Positions 1-7,548 of a stretch of 11,712 nt of DNA are shown piece after piece. Position 1 is the first letter of the stretch. The number at the start of each line of letters is the position of its first letter. Source of the DNA: CSBr16-58 sp051859825. Lineage in GTDB: Bacteria > Bacteroidota > Bacteroidia > Flavobacteriales > Schleiferiaceae. The DNA is taken from contig JBHYFA010000081.1 of the NCBI GenBank assembly GCA_051859825.1, positions 1 through 11,712 of the forward strand, in the 5' to 3' direction. The translations under genes and the position numbers were made by a program. Below the pieces are notes generated by a model. That model was not told the origin of the DNA and did not search any database. It saw only the letters and a program-made list of their open reading frames with translations.

Positions 1-319
1 GGTCTGGCTCAACAGATTTTAAAAGAAAAAACATCGCACCTAGAAAGATAATCAGTGGGGCAATTTTTAGAATCAATAAAGACGTCGGAAAAAGGAAGCT
101 GAAAGGAATCAAAACCAACATTTCCAATAAGAGAAAATTATGAGCTTGACCCGGAAAATATACGCTCACCGGTATTCCACTTAACAGATTCTGAACGTGC
201 ATACCCACTGCGGCTTCATCCAAATCAGGAAGCATATCCTGATGGAACAACACCACTATTCTTGGAATCAGCAATCCTAAGAAAAACAGCAGAAATAATG
301 TACGATTAGAGGAGCGCAT
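1..319 (-). CDS. GT-C-like membrane glycosyltransferase, N-terminal part (cut by window edge)
   Basis: Reading the minus strand from the ATG at 317-319 gives 106 open codons that run off the left edge. The protein begins MRSSNRTLFLLFFLGLLIPR, a membrane segment at about residues 7-26. A short outer loop containing DLDEAAVG follows, then hydrophobic stretches at about 60-80 and 85-103. An acidic D-E-A motif in the first loop after the first membrane helix is the usual layout of GT-C fold glycosyltransferases (PMT/ArnT-like), which use polyprenyl-phosphate sugars at the membrane. That family call is an inference from topology and this motif; another polytopic membrane protein is possible. The start overlaps the last 14 bases of the PIN-PhoH gene, which suggests translational coupling and one transcript. 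Confidence 0.55.
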   Translation of the reverse strand, partial: MRSSNRTLFLLFFLGLLIPRIVVLFHQDMLPDLDEAAVGMHVQNLLSGIPVSVYFPGQAHNFLLLEMLVLIPFSFLFPTSLLILKIAPLIIFLGAMFFLLKSVEPD

Positions 320-1661
320 TGGCCACGTTTGCTAGTTCAGAGCGCTCCCCCTTTTCTAGTACTACACTGGCAAACAAATCATTTCCCGCCAGCTTGTCTA
401 TCATGTAGGAAAGTCCGTTGGAGTGTTCGTCTAAGTAAGGCGTATCTATTTGAAAAACGTCCCCCGTGAAAATAAACTTAGCGTTCTCCCCCGCCCGTGT
501 AATCACCGTTTTTATCTCGTGGGGCGTAAGATTTTGGGCTTCATCCACAATGAAAATAACGTTAGACAAACTCCTACCACGAATATAGGCCAAGGGAGTA
601 ACAACTATTTTTTCCGACTGAACCATTTCGTCGATCGACTTAAACTCTTTATCCGTTTCCTTATACTGATTTTTAATGTGCTTTAGATTGTCCCACAAGG
701 CCTGCATGTAGGGATCAACTTTGGCCTTCATATCACCAGGTAAGTAGCCTAAGTCCTTATTAGACAATGGCACAATGGGTCTGCTCAAATACACCTGACG
801 GTATTCACGGCGCTGCTCGAGGGCGGCAGCTAAGGCCAACAAGGTTTTTCCCGTTCCGGCAACCCCTGAAAGAGAAACGAGCTTCACATCGGGATTCAAA
901 ACCGCATGAAGTGCAAAAGCCTGCTCAGCATTGCGCGGCTTAATTCCGTAGCACTGACGCTTTTCGACCAATTCCAAACGCTCTTCACGAGAGTTGTAAT
1001 ACGCTAAGGCCGTTGATTTACTTCCAGTTAAAACAAAATACTCATTGGCTTTGGGGTCGAAATCGGGTAGTTTTTGTTGGACTTTTTCCAAAGGAACGAA
1101 GGTCTTTTTGTGAAGTGCATCAATCAGCGCTTGAGGAAATCCATCTACACTCCCGTTTCCTTTGTACAAACGCTCTACATCTTTTACCTTGCCCGTTTCG
1201 TAATCCTCAGCCTGCATATTAAGGGCGCGAGCTTTCAAGCGTAAATTGATATCCTTGGTTACCAATATCACCGTGCGCTCAGGCTCCTCCTCTTTCAAAC
1301 TCAAAGCCGCATTGATAATCTGATGATCCATTTTATTACCCATAAATACCTGGTTGGCATCTATTTCTTTGGCAATCTTGCTCATCACCACCCTAAAACG
1401 ACCTTTTTCTTTACCGTTTATCGGTTGCCAGGATTGCAATGAAGACACCGAAGCAATCTCCTCTAAGGCTCGAATAAACTGCCTAGCCTCAAAATTTTTG
1501 GTGTCACTTCCCTTTTTAAAGTTATCCAATTCTTCTAAAACCGAAATAGGAATGGCTACATCATGCTCTTGGAATTCAAACAAAGATCGGTGATCATAAA
1601 GGATTACGGAGGTATCTAAAACAAATACCTTTTTATTCTTCGCAGTACGTGTACGAGGCAT
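306..1661 (-). CDS. PIN domain-PhoH family ATPase (PhoH2-type)
   Basis: The protein has 451 residues from the ATG at 1661; an upstream in-frame ATG at 1709 would add 16 unconserved-looking residues, so the inner start is preferred. Residues 10-150 form a PIN nuclease domain, with acidic residues in the expected places: D16 in FVLDTSV, E44 in VLEELD, D112 and D137 in VTKD. Residues 240-450 form the PhoH P-loop ATPase, with Walker A GVAGTGKT at 266-273, the RGR of YIRGRSL at 361-363, Walker B IFIVDEAQ with D373/E374, and FTGD at 398-401. In this architecture the PIN part is an RNase and the PhoH part an ATP-dependent RNA unwinding module, so a cytoplasmic role in RNA turnover is likely. All catalytic motifs look intact. 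The membrane glycosyltransferase gene overlaps its 3' end. Confidence 0.93.
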   Translation of the reverse strand: MPRTRTAKNKKVFVLDTSVILYDHRSLFEFQEHDVAIPISVLEELDNFKKGSDTKNFEARQFIRALEEIASVSSLQSWQPINGKEKGRFRVVMSKIAKEIDANQVFMGNKMDHQIINAALSLKEEEPERTVILVTKDINLRLKARALNMQAEDYETGKVKDVERLYKGNGSVDGFPQALIDALHKKTFVPLEKVQQKLPDFDPKANEYFVLTGSKSTALAYYNSREERLELVEKRQCYGIKPRNAEQAFALHAVLNPDVKLVSLSGVAGTGKTLLALAAALEQRREYRQVYLSRPIVPLSNKDLGYLPGDMKAKVDPYMQALWDNLKHIKNQYKETDKEFKSIDEMVQSEKIVVTPLAYIRGRSLSNVIFIVDEAQNLTPHEIKTVITRAGENAKFIFTGDVFQIDTPYLDEHSNGLSYMIDKLAGNDLFASVVLEKGERSELANVANALL

Positions 1662-1741
1662 AGGTGTAATTTGAAATTTAATAAGTGGTTCGTTAAGACC
1701 CGAAAACAAATGTCGTGTCCAATAGCGAACGTTTACACTGC

Positions 1742-1770
1742 CAAAGTACTTTAGGATACAAAAAATGCAA
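1742..1770 (-). promoter_or_regulatory. candidate promoter of the PIN-PhoH gene
   Basis: On the minus strand, TTG (1770-1768) is followed after 19 bases by TACTTTG (1748-1742). The second box is one base shorter than the Bacteroidota -7 consensus TAnnTTTG. Transcription would start near 1735 and leave a leader of roughly 75 bases before the ATG at 1661. The match is imperfect. Confidence 0.3.
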
Positions 1771-1827
1771 GCAAATGGATTAAAAAGAAATCAACAATAC
1801 ACGAGTTATAACTCACTAAAAAAAAGG

Positions 1828-1859
1828 TTGCTTTTGCGGCGGCAATACCCATATATTTG
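1828..1859 (+). promoter_or_regulatory. Bacteroidota-type promoter of kdsA
   Basis: TTG at 1828-1830 and TATATTTG at 1852-1859 are separated by 21 bases. The second box matches the Bacteroidota -7 consensus TAnnTTTG exactly. The predicted transcript start near 1866 leaves a leader of about 25 bases before the kdsA ATG at 1892, a plausible arrangement. Confidence 0.6.
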
Positions 1860-1891
1860 TCAGTTCTGATATTTCATTTATTTCGATACCT

Positions 1892-2719
1892 ATGTCAAAA
1901 AACACCATACAAGTAGGCAATATCACTTGTGGAGCGCCTGAGCTTTTTCTCATTAGTGGACCCTGTGTAATTGAAGACGAAAGCATTATGATGCGCGTCG
2001 CCGAACAGCTCAAAAACTACAGTGAAAAAAGCGGTGTGCCCATCATATTCAAATCATCGTTTACCAAAGACAATCGCTCGTCGGTAGAGTATTATCGCGG
2101 CCCCGGATTGGATGAGGGCTTGAAAATCCTTCAACGCATAAAAACGGAATTTGGCTTCCCTATTTTGTCCGACATCCACCACCCCTCGCAAGCCAAAGCT
2201 GCCGGAGAAGTATTGGATGTGATTCAAATCCCGGCCTATTTGGTTATGCAAACTACCCTGGTGGAGGAAGCCGGAAAAACCGGAAAAGTAATCAACCTGA
2301 AACACGGGCAGTTTTTAGCACCCGAGAATATGGTGAAGCCCGTACAAAAAGTAGAAAGCACCGGAAACCATCAAATCATCCTCACCGAACGTGGTTACAC
2401 CTTTGGCTACAACGATTTGATTGTAGATCCACGAGCCTTCTATCATTTGGCTGAAACGGGCTATCCCGTGGTGTTCGACGTTACGCATTCTATCCGCAAG
2501 TACGGAATTCCTAGTGCCGACCCAACCGGAGGTGCTCGTCAGTACTTAAATGTACTCGCTCGCGCGGCCGTAGGAACCGGCATCGACGGCTTGTTTATTG
2601 AAACCCATCCTTGTCCTTCAGAAGCACTTTGCGACGCCGCCAGTCAGCTCGACATCAATCAACTAGAAAGCTTTATGGCTCCCCTACTCCGATTGCACGA
2701 GGCGGCAAAAAGTCTTTAG
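1892..2719 (+). CDS. kdsA: 3-deoxy-8-phosphooctulonate synthase (KDO-8-phosphate synthase)
   Basis: The protein has 275 residues, the normal family length. It condenses phosphoenolpyruvate with arabinose 5-phosphate to give KDO-8-phosphate, the committed step to the KDO sugar of the lipopolysaccharide inner core, in the cytoplasm. Family motifs are in order: GPCVIE (23-28), FKSSFTKDNRSS (53-64), IQIPAYL (111-117), LKHGQFLAPE (136-145), ERGYTFGYN (166-174), FDVTHS (195-200) and FIETHP (235-240). Cys25, His199, Glu237 and Asp248 occupy the positions of the metal ligands of the metal-dependent class; metal-independent enzymes such as that of E. coli have Asn in place of this Cys. A clear promoter lies just upstream. 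The next gene starts 20 bases after the stop, so they are probably cotranscribed. Confidence 0.96.
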   Translation: MSKNTIQVGNITCGAPELFLISGPCVIEDESIMMRVAEQLKNYSEKSGVPIIFKSSFTKDNRSSVEYYRGPGLDEGLKILQRIKTEFGFPILSDIHHPSQAKAAGEVLDVIQIPAYLVMQTTLVEEAGKTGKVINLKHGQFLAPENMVKPVQKVESTGNHQIILTERGYTFGYNDLIVDPRAFYHLAETGYPVVFDVTHSIRKYGIPSADPTGGARQYLNVLARAAVGTGIDGLFIETHPCPSEALCDAASQLDINQLESFMAPLLRLHEAAKSL

Positions 2720-2739
2720 ATACCCATGCATTTTTAGAC

Positions 2740-3684
2740 ATGAATACCGAAATTTCCGTGGAAGCCTATCAAGCAGATGGGCTTCCCTCGTTTTTATTGA
2801 AAGAACTTCACCAAAAGAAGATTTTTTTAGGTTTTGTTCCCAAAGTATATGGTGGACTCGAATGGAGTCTGCCCGAAGGATTAAAGACTATTCATCACTA
2901 CAGCAGCATATTTGGCAGTGCCGGCTGGTGTGTGAATTTAGGCGCAGGAGCGGGATATTTCTCAGGATTCTTTTCGCACGTGCTGGCGGAAAAAGTCTTC
3001 GCTCACCCTCAAGCCTGTTTGGCAGGAAGTGGTCAGCTTAGTGGTATGCTGGAGTCGAAATTCGGACACACGGTTGTTTCCGGCAACTGGGGCAAATGCA
3101 CGGGAGCCGGTCACGCTTCACACTTTACCGTAAATTCCCTCGACGAAAATGCCGATCCCGTAAGTTTGGTTATCGCGGGAAATTTGGTAAACATTGACCA
3201 TCGATGGGAAGGCTTTGCCATGCGCCCCACCTCCTCATTCAGTATCAGTTGTGAATATGCTCCGATAATGGGTAAATTCAAAATTGGAGAAGTCATTAAC
3301 CCCCATGCCTACGCCATTCACAAACTCGGATTCATACCCTTCGCGCGCTTCTGCATGGCGATGGCCTTTGCCGGAATTGGTCGGTGTTTGGCGCAGAGCA
3401 TTCATAATAATCCGAAACAGGGTGAATTTGAAGACCTACTTCTTTCTTTAGAAACGCGGATAATGGAAGAAGCTGAAACCTACTGGGTGCGACTTCAGCA
3501 AGGTGAAGAGATCGTAAACGATGATGCTTTACAGAAAATTGTTGCTGAAGGAAGCCAAAAAATATATTCTTGTGCATGCGAAGTCTTTTATCACAGTGGC
3601 ATGAGAATCATAGATGAAAATGAGCTGCTTCACTGGAAGTATCGTGAGCTCCTCACAGCCATCCAACACTTTATGCTAAAATGA
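2740..3684 (+). CDS. short acyl-CoA-dehydrogenase-fold (flavin monooxygenase-like) protein
   Basis: The ATG at 2740 is chosen because any earlier in-frame start lies inside kdsA. The 314-residue product has features of the acyl-CoA dehydrogenase / group D flavin monooxygenase fold: VPKVYGG at 33-39, AGSGQLSG at 95-102, VSGNWGKCTGAGHASHF at 113-129, and a W-x-G-F-A-M-R-P-T-S-S-F stretch at 156-167, where the family usually has a W..GMRGTGS-like motif. The last 18 residues (WKYRELLTAIQHFMLK region) resemble the family's closing R-D-l-x-T-A-x-Q-H helix, so the gene looks complete even though it is about 70-80 residues shorter than usual. Which substrate, if any, it uses is unknown. Its position behind kdsA suggests cotranscription but does not prove a lipopolysaccharide role. 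Confidence 0.68.
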   Translation: MNTEISVEAYQADGLPSFLLKELHQKKIFLGFVPKVYGGLEWSLPEGLKTIHHYSSIFGSAGWCVNLGAGAGYFSGFFSHVLAEKVFAHPQACLAGSGQLSGMLESKFGHTVVSGNWGKCTGAGHASHFTVNSLDENADPVSLVIAGNLVNIDHRWEGFAMRPTSSFSISCEYAPIMGKFKIGEVINPHAYAIHKLGFIPFARFCMAMAFAGIGRCLAQSIHNNPKQGEFEDLLLSLETRIMEEAETYWVRLQQGEEIVNDDALQKIVAEGSQKIYSCACEVFYHSGMRIIDENELLHWKYRELLTAIQHFMLK

Positions 3685-3757
3685 ACCTAAAGGTTTGTGC
3701 GATTTGAAAATATAAGGTAAATTGCATCGGTTTTTTTATATGTCAAAATCGAATTGA

Positions 3758-3789
3758 TTGGCGTTTAGCTTCAGATTGATTACCATTTG
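3758..3789 (+). promoter_or_regulatory. candidate promoter of the eRF1-like gene
   Basis: TTG at 3758-3760 is followed after 20 bases by TACCATTTG (3781-3789), which is the Bacteroidota -7 box with one extra base between TA and TTTG. It would give a leader of about 60 bases before the ATG at 3857. No better match was seen in the 172-base gap. Confidence 0.33.
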
Positions 3790-3856
3790 ATAAGTCCAAG
3801 GTGACAAAAAAAACTTTATACCAAAATAAATATTACTAACCCCAAAAAATCACCGT

Positions 3857-4924
3857 ATGAAAATACACTTTGTCGATGATTTAATTCGCAATGCCTCTTA
3901 TCCGAGCATTACGGTTACCATGAAAACCCATCGAACCGCCCCAGGTGTTACCCAAGACCCCATTCTACTAAAAAATCTTCGCAACGAACTCGCTGATCGT
4001 CTGCACAGCGAAATGGATAAAAGAGCGGCTGACCAATGGCTTAAGCGATTTGACAGCTTTATACAAATCATTGATCATCAAAATAATCTTGATGGTCTCG
4101 GTATTTTCCTCGGCGAAAAGATAGGTATGATAAAACGTTTTCCTTTTGACCTTACCAATCGCGTGGTGGTGGACAAAAACTTTGCAACCCGTGACATCAT
4201 TGTAGGTATCAATAAAAGTTTGCGTTATTACGTACTTACCCTTTCCAAAGAAAAGGCGGATATCTTCGAGGCTAGTGAGGATACTTTTGGTGAAAATGCC
4301 GAAATGGAAGGCTTCCCAATGGAGAATCCGCGTATTGCCGCCAATACCTTGGAGAAGAGTTTTTCCGACACCGAAGATCGCTATACCGAAGAGTTTTTCC
4401 GTGAAGTTGATGAAGCTTTAGATAAAGTGATGCGCCAGGAGTCGCTTCCCATCGTTATTGTTGGTGTAAGAAGAATTCGCGATTACTTCCTGAAAAAAAC
4501 CCGTCACGGACAAAATATCATTGCCCAGCTCGACGGCTCTCGTTCATCCGATAATGCCTCTACCTGGCTAAGCGAAATTTGGAAAGAGGTGGGTAAATCC
4601 ATGCGTGAGCAAAAGATTAATAGACTCAATGCCTTGAAAAACGGTATTTCACCGGAGAAAATATCTTCCATCGTTTCCGATATCTACAAACTTGCCCGTC
4701 AAGGTAGAGTAGCGCATTTGGTAACCCAAAAAGATTATCGTCAGCCGGCGCGTTTTCACGAAGGAAATATTCAGCTCCTTGATAAGCCCGAACTGGCAGG
4801 TGATTATGACGACGTCATTGACGAAATCGCGGAACAAACATTACTCAATGGAGGAATGGTCGATTTCATCAATAACGGCGAAACAGAATTTGATAAACCA
4901 ATAACCGCAATTCTTCGCTATTAG
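3857..4924 (+). CDS. bacterial eRF1-like protein (baeRF / Balon-type putative ribosome hibernation factor)
   Basis: The 355-residue protein has the layout of bacterial relatives of archaeal/eukaryotic release factor 1. An N-terminal part (about 15-130) runs from SITVTMKTHR to YYVLTLSKEKADIFE. A middle domain (about 170-285) contains LPIVIVGVRRIRDYFLK. A C-terminal domain (about 285-355) ends GGMVDFINN...ITAILRY, the typical close of these proteins. There is no GGQ motif, so peptide release activity is not expected. The Balon member of this group binds the ribosomal A site together with EF-Tu in dormant cells, so a cytoplasmic hibernation or ribosome-protection role is the best inference. The gene stands alone between its own leader and a strong terminator. 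The assignment rests on recalled sequence character, without an alignment. Confidence 0.7.
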   Translation: MKIHFVDDLIRNASYPSITVTMKTHRTAPGVTQDPILLKNLRNELADRLHSEMDKRAADQWLKRFDSFIQIIDHQNNLDGLGIFLGEKIGMIKRFPFDLTNRVVVDKNFATRDIIVGINKSLRYYVLTLSKEKADIFEASEDTFGENAEMEGFPMENPRIAANTLEKSFSDTEDRYTEEFFREVDEALDKVMRQESLPIVIVGVRRIRDYFLKKTRHGQNIIAQLDGSRSSDNASTWLSEIWKEVGKSMREQKINRLNALKNGISPEKISSIVSDIYKLARQGRVAHLVTQKDYRQPARFHEGNIQLLDKPELAGDYDDVIDEIAEQTLLNGGMVDFINNGETEFDKPITAILRY

Positions 4925-4930
4925 ATTATT

Positions 4931-4961
4931 AAAACTCCCGTATATTGCGGGAGTTTTTTTT
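4931..4961 (+). terminator. intrinsic terminator after the eRF1-like gene
   Basis: A 10-base-pair stem (4931-4940 with 4948-4957, core ACTCCCG/CGGGAGT) with a 7-base loop TATATTG runs into eight T residues (4954-4961). It begins 7 bases after the stop codon. The A run on its left side means it could also terminate transcription from the other strand. Confidence 0.93.
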
Positions 4962-4972
4962 CCTTCATATCT

Positions 4973-5476
4973 ATGGATTATTTTTTACTGAGCATCGGAA
5001 TTATTCTGATATTAAGCGGACTTATCGGTGCGTTTTTGCCCATCATTCCCGGACCTCCACTTTCATTTGTTGGGGTAATTTGTTTGCAATTCACCAAGTG
5101 GATTGACATTCCTTCAAACTGGCTTTGGATACTAGGAACAGCCGCCTTGGCAATCACCATTTTGGATTTTATAATACCTTCTTATTTCTCAAAAAAATAC
5201 GGCGCCCACTGGTTTTCATCCCTCCTTGCATTCATTGGGATGGTGCTAGGGCTCTTACTAATTCCTCCCTTCGGTATCATTATCGGGCCATTTATCGGTG
5301 CATTTATTGGTGAAATTATCATCGGGAGGGCATTTAAACAAGGCGTAAAAAGCGCTTGGGCTACCTTTTTGGGTTTTCTCTTTGGAACAATGCTAAAGAT
5401 GTTGTACGCATTCATCAGTATCGTTATCGCCGTTAAAAACAGAGTTGGCGAAGTAAGCGATATCATAAATATCTAA
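4973..5476 (+). CDS. DUF456 family small membrane protein
   Basis: The 167-residue protein is almost entirely hydrophobic, with about five or six membrane segments: 2-24, 28-42, 48-68, 80-98, 99-118 and 127-153. It contains the DUF456 hallmarks: FLPIIPGPPLSF at 21-32, and the glycine-rich segment from PPFGIIIGPFIGAFIGE onward at about 98-114. Length is normal for the family, which has no established biochemical function. It starts only 11 bases after a strong terminator, leaving no room for a conventional promoter in between. The next gene begins 6 bases after its stop, and a J-domain gene follows, so the three probably form a unit. Confidence 0.87.
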   Translation: MDYFLLSIGIILILSGLIGAFLPIIPGPPLSFVGVICLQFTKWIDIPSNWLWILGTAALAITILDFIIPSYFSKKYGAHWFSSLLAFIGMVLGLLLIPPFGIIIGPFIGAFIGEIIIGRAFKQGVKSAWATFLGFLFGTMLKMLYAFISIVIAVKNRVGEVSDIINI

Positions 5477-5482
5477 AGGGAC

Positions 5483-5935
5483 ATGCAGTCTGGAATTAGC
5501 ATAGAACATATCATCTTAGGCTTGGTAAGCATATACGGAATTTACTATTTCTTCGAAACGATATCAAATCAAATTATTGAAAACAAAATACATAAAAACA
5601 AAATTCTTCAAGCTGACCACCAAATAAGTCATACGCTAAACGATTTGGTTTTAATCAAAAAAAAAATCATTGGCTTAATCAAAAAGGAATACGGGTCGGA
5701 TGAAGCCAAAAAATTTGAAAAAGGTGAACTCTGGGAAGGCATGCCCGTGCAATTACTGGTAATAAATGTAGGCAAGCCCGATAGCGTGGTAAAAAAGAAA
5801 AAACGAAAGGAACAGGTTGAAATTTGGCAGTATAAAACCTTTACCAATAAACTGCGAAAACTACAACACACATTCATGGTTGTTATTTCCGATGGTGTAG
5901 TAACATCTTGGAAAGGAGATTATAAAAATCTGTAA
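5483..5935 (+). CDS. membrane-anchored protein with BamE/SmpA-like C-terminal region
   Basis: The 150-residue protein has one N-terminal membrane segment (about 7-25), a charged helical linker (35-68), and a small domain from about 70 to 145. That domain contains KKFEKGELWEGMP (76-88), VGKPD (96-100) and EIWQYK (113-118), then a beta strand ending ISDGVVTSW. The order 'G-x-x-W-x-G-M ... G-x-P-D ... W-x-Y ... F-x-x-G-x-V' is the pattern of SmpA/OmlA (BamE-like) modules common in small Bacteroidota proteins. It is probably not BamE itself, because a transmembrane anchor replaces the lipoprotein signal. The start follows AAAGGG closely. The function is unknown; the neighbours suggest a membrane or protein-folding role. 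Confidence 0.6.
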   Translation: MQSGISIEHIILGLVSIYGIYYFFETISNQIIENKIHKNKILQADHQISHTLNDLVLIKKKIIGLIKKEYGSDEAKKFEKGELWEGMPVQLLVINVGKPDSVVKKKKRKEQVEIWQYKTFTNKLRKLQHTFMVVISDGVVTSWKGDYKNL

Positions 5936-5962
5936 GCCCTTTAAAAAATCTCCTTCAGCGCA

Positions 5963-6679
5963 ATGGAATTCAAGAATTACTATCATATTCTAGGGGTCAA
6001 GCAAGACGCCACAAAAAAGGAAATAAAAACGGCGTACCGAAAGTTGGCGATGAAATATCATCCTGATAAAAATGATGGTGATGATACATTTTGGGCTGAA
6101 AAATATAAGGACGTAAACGAAGCCTACCGAATTTTATACAACCCTAAGGAAAGAGAAATATTCGACCAGAAATTACTGCGGTACGAAGGTTTGTCGAACA
6201 ACGAGCCAATATCAAAAAAACAAAACTACTTCATTGAGCTGCTATCGGTTTGTGAGCTCTATTTTGTAAAGGAAAAACAACTTGCGCAGAAAAAAGAATA
6301 TCTAGCATACTTGAAGGAGCAGAAAAAAGAGAATTTCCTTAAACCTCAGAAATTATTGTGGCTGACCTTTTTCATTGCTGTTCTCTATTACGCACTCCCC
6401 TTGTCTGAAAAACCCATTTCAAAATATTTCAATCACCCGGGATTTTCATTGCATTATGGCTGGGAAGTGACCGAATCAACAATGGTTTTTTCTGAGCCCG
6501 ATATCCAATCAGATATTCTGGGGAGAGTACCTAAAGGATACCGAATTGAGGTAATCAATGAAACTAAGTATTTTCTACTCCACCGCTATACCGATAAAGA
6601 AGGTGTGACGCAAGACGGCTATATTCTAAAAACAAAAACCGACAGAAAATTTAAGTTAGTCGGTTTCGGACTAGATTAA
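5963..6679 (+). CDS. J-domain (DnaJ-like) protein with membrane segment and SH3-like tail
   Basis: Residues 4-70 form a J domain (YYHILGV ... YRKLAMKYHPDKN ... FDQ), with the Hsp70-stimulating HPD tripeptide at 33-35. A charged helical linker (about 85-128) is followed by one membrane segment at 131-147 (LLWLTFFIAVLYYALPL). The rest (about 165-225) looks like a bacterial SH3 domain, with VFSEPDIQSDILGRVPKGYRIEV and a closing GYILK. None of the Gly/Phe, zinc-finger or substrate-binding regions of DnaJ are present. This is therefore a specialised type III co-chaperone, probably recruiting DnaK to the inner membrane with the SH3-like part on the other side. It follows the previous gene by 27 bases and ends 3 bases from a convergent gene. 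Confidence 0.85.
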   Translation: MEFKNYYHILGVKQDATKKEIKTAYRKLAMKYHPDKNDGDDTFWAEKYKDVNEAYRILYNPKEREIFDQKLLRYEGLSNNEPISKKQNYFIELLSVCELYFVKEKQLAQKKEYLAYLKEQKKENFLKPQKLLWLTFFIAVLYYALPLSEKPISKYFNHPGFSLHYGWEVTESTMVFSEPDIQSDILGRVPKGYRIEVINETKYFLLHRYTDKEGVTQDGYILKTKTDRKFKLVGFGLD

Positions 6680-6682
6680 GCA

Positions 6683-7546
6683 TCAATCTTTCAAGGCAAT
6701 TTCAACCTGCTCTAAAAATCGAATGGCTACCTCAGGCTGAATAAAGCGATTTTCTTTTATTTCATTATCAAGCTTTTGCAAAAAGTCTATTCTTAGACTA
6801 CCAGCCGAATTTTTAGCACATTCAAAAAGGAAAATAGGATTCTGCGGAAATGCTTCTTGAATGATACGGAAGTATTTCAAACCTACATCCATGTTGGCAT
6901 TGAGCTCTGAATAATACTTTCCGAGGAAATAATTGGCTTCGGTAAAAACCAAAATGTCACTAGACGTCGCCAATTCTTTCATGATTTTCAACCCCTTATC
7001 TTCATCTGGAGCGGGCATAAATAATAGCATCATGCGCACCTTAAGATTCTGCTTGGCTCCCGCTCCTCCAAACAAATGGTACAGCCCCTGAATCAATTTC
7101 TCCCAATCGTTTTGCGAATCCTTCTTGAGAAAAAACCGAATATCCGTCTCAATTTTTCGGTAAGTAACAATTGATTTAAAATACTCATCCTGAATAAGGT
7201 GCATACGCATTTTTAGCATTCCGGTGAAAAGGCGCACAGCTCGAGCCTCATCACTACCTTTCTTCTCGGCAAAACCCAATTCAAAAATTGAGTCCATTTT
7301 AGCAACCAAATCTTCATCATTTTCCAATAAAAACGCATTCCAGTATAGTACAGCCCACAGTAAGCGACCCTCTTCCTCTTTGACTCGAACATTTTTGATA
7401 TCTGAAGATGAAGACTGAAACCGATAGAGCCGATCCATTTGCTTATCAAATGCTCGTGAAATACTTACTTGACCAATGCTGTAAGTTGGCAAGACCATGA
7501 GAATTGCAAAACCAAATAGCCTAACAAAAGCCATCGAATTAGGCAT
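6683..7546 (-). CDS. exported helical-repeat (TPR-like) protein of unknown function
   Basis: The ATG at 7546 gives 287 residues and sits two bases after the stop of the upstream hydrolase gene (TGATAATG). A TTG at 7552 would add two residues and is less likely. Residues 1-26 form a signal peptide (FVRLFGFAILMVLP core). The rest is predicted mostly helical, with segments such as FTEANYFLGKYYSEL and GLKYFRIIQEAFPQNPIFLFECAKN (residues about 200-245). The latter has the spacing of tetratricopeptide-type repeats, but no consensus TPR is strong enough to count. No catalytic motif is visible. Translational coupling to the NagZ/serine hydrolase fusion suggests a role in the same envelope process, perhaps as a periplasmic partner. 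Confidence 0.68.
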   Translation of the reverse strand: MPNSMAFVRLFGFAILMVLPTYSIGQVSISRAFDKQMDRLYRFQSSSSDIKNVRVKEEEGRLLWAVLYWNAFLLENDEDLVAKMDSIFELGFAEKKGSDEARAVRLFTGMLKMRMHLIQDEYFKSIVTYRKIETDIRFFLKKDSQNDWEKLIQGLYHLFGGAGAKQNLKVRMMLLFMPAPDEDKGLKIMKELATSSDILVFTEANYFLGKYYSELNANMDVGLKYFRIIQEAFPQNPIFLFECAKNSAGSLRIDFLQKLDNEIKENRFIQPEVAIRFLEQVEIALKD

Positions 7547-7548
7547 TA

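Noticed and set aside
1662..1709. Upstream ATG at 1709 as the start of the PIN-PhoH protein
   Set aside because: The 16 extra residues precede the usual N-terminal position of the PIN domain, and the ATG at 1661 places FVLDTSV at the normal distance from the N-terminus.
2611..2739. Start at 2611 for the gene after kdsA
   Set aside because: This would overlap kdsA by more than 100 bases with an Arg/Ser-rich translation of the kdsA 3' end; the ATG at 2740 begins the family-like sequence.
3684..3695. Palindrome AACCTAAAGGTT after the acyl-CoA-dehydrogenase-like gene as a terminator
   Set aside because: The stem is only five pairs, AT-rich, with almost no loop and no T run after it.
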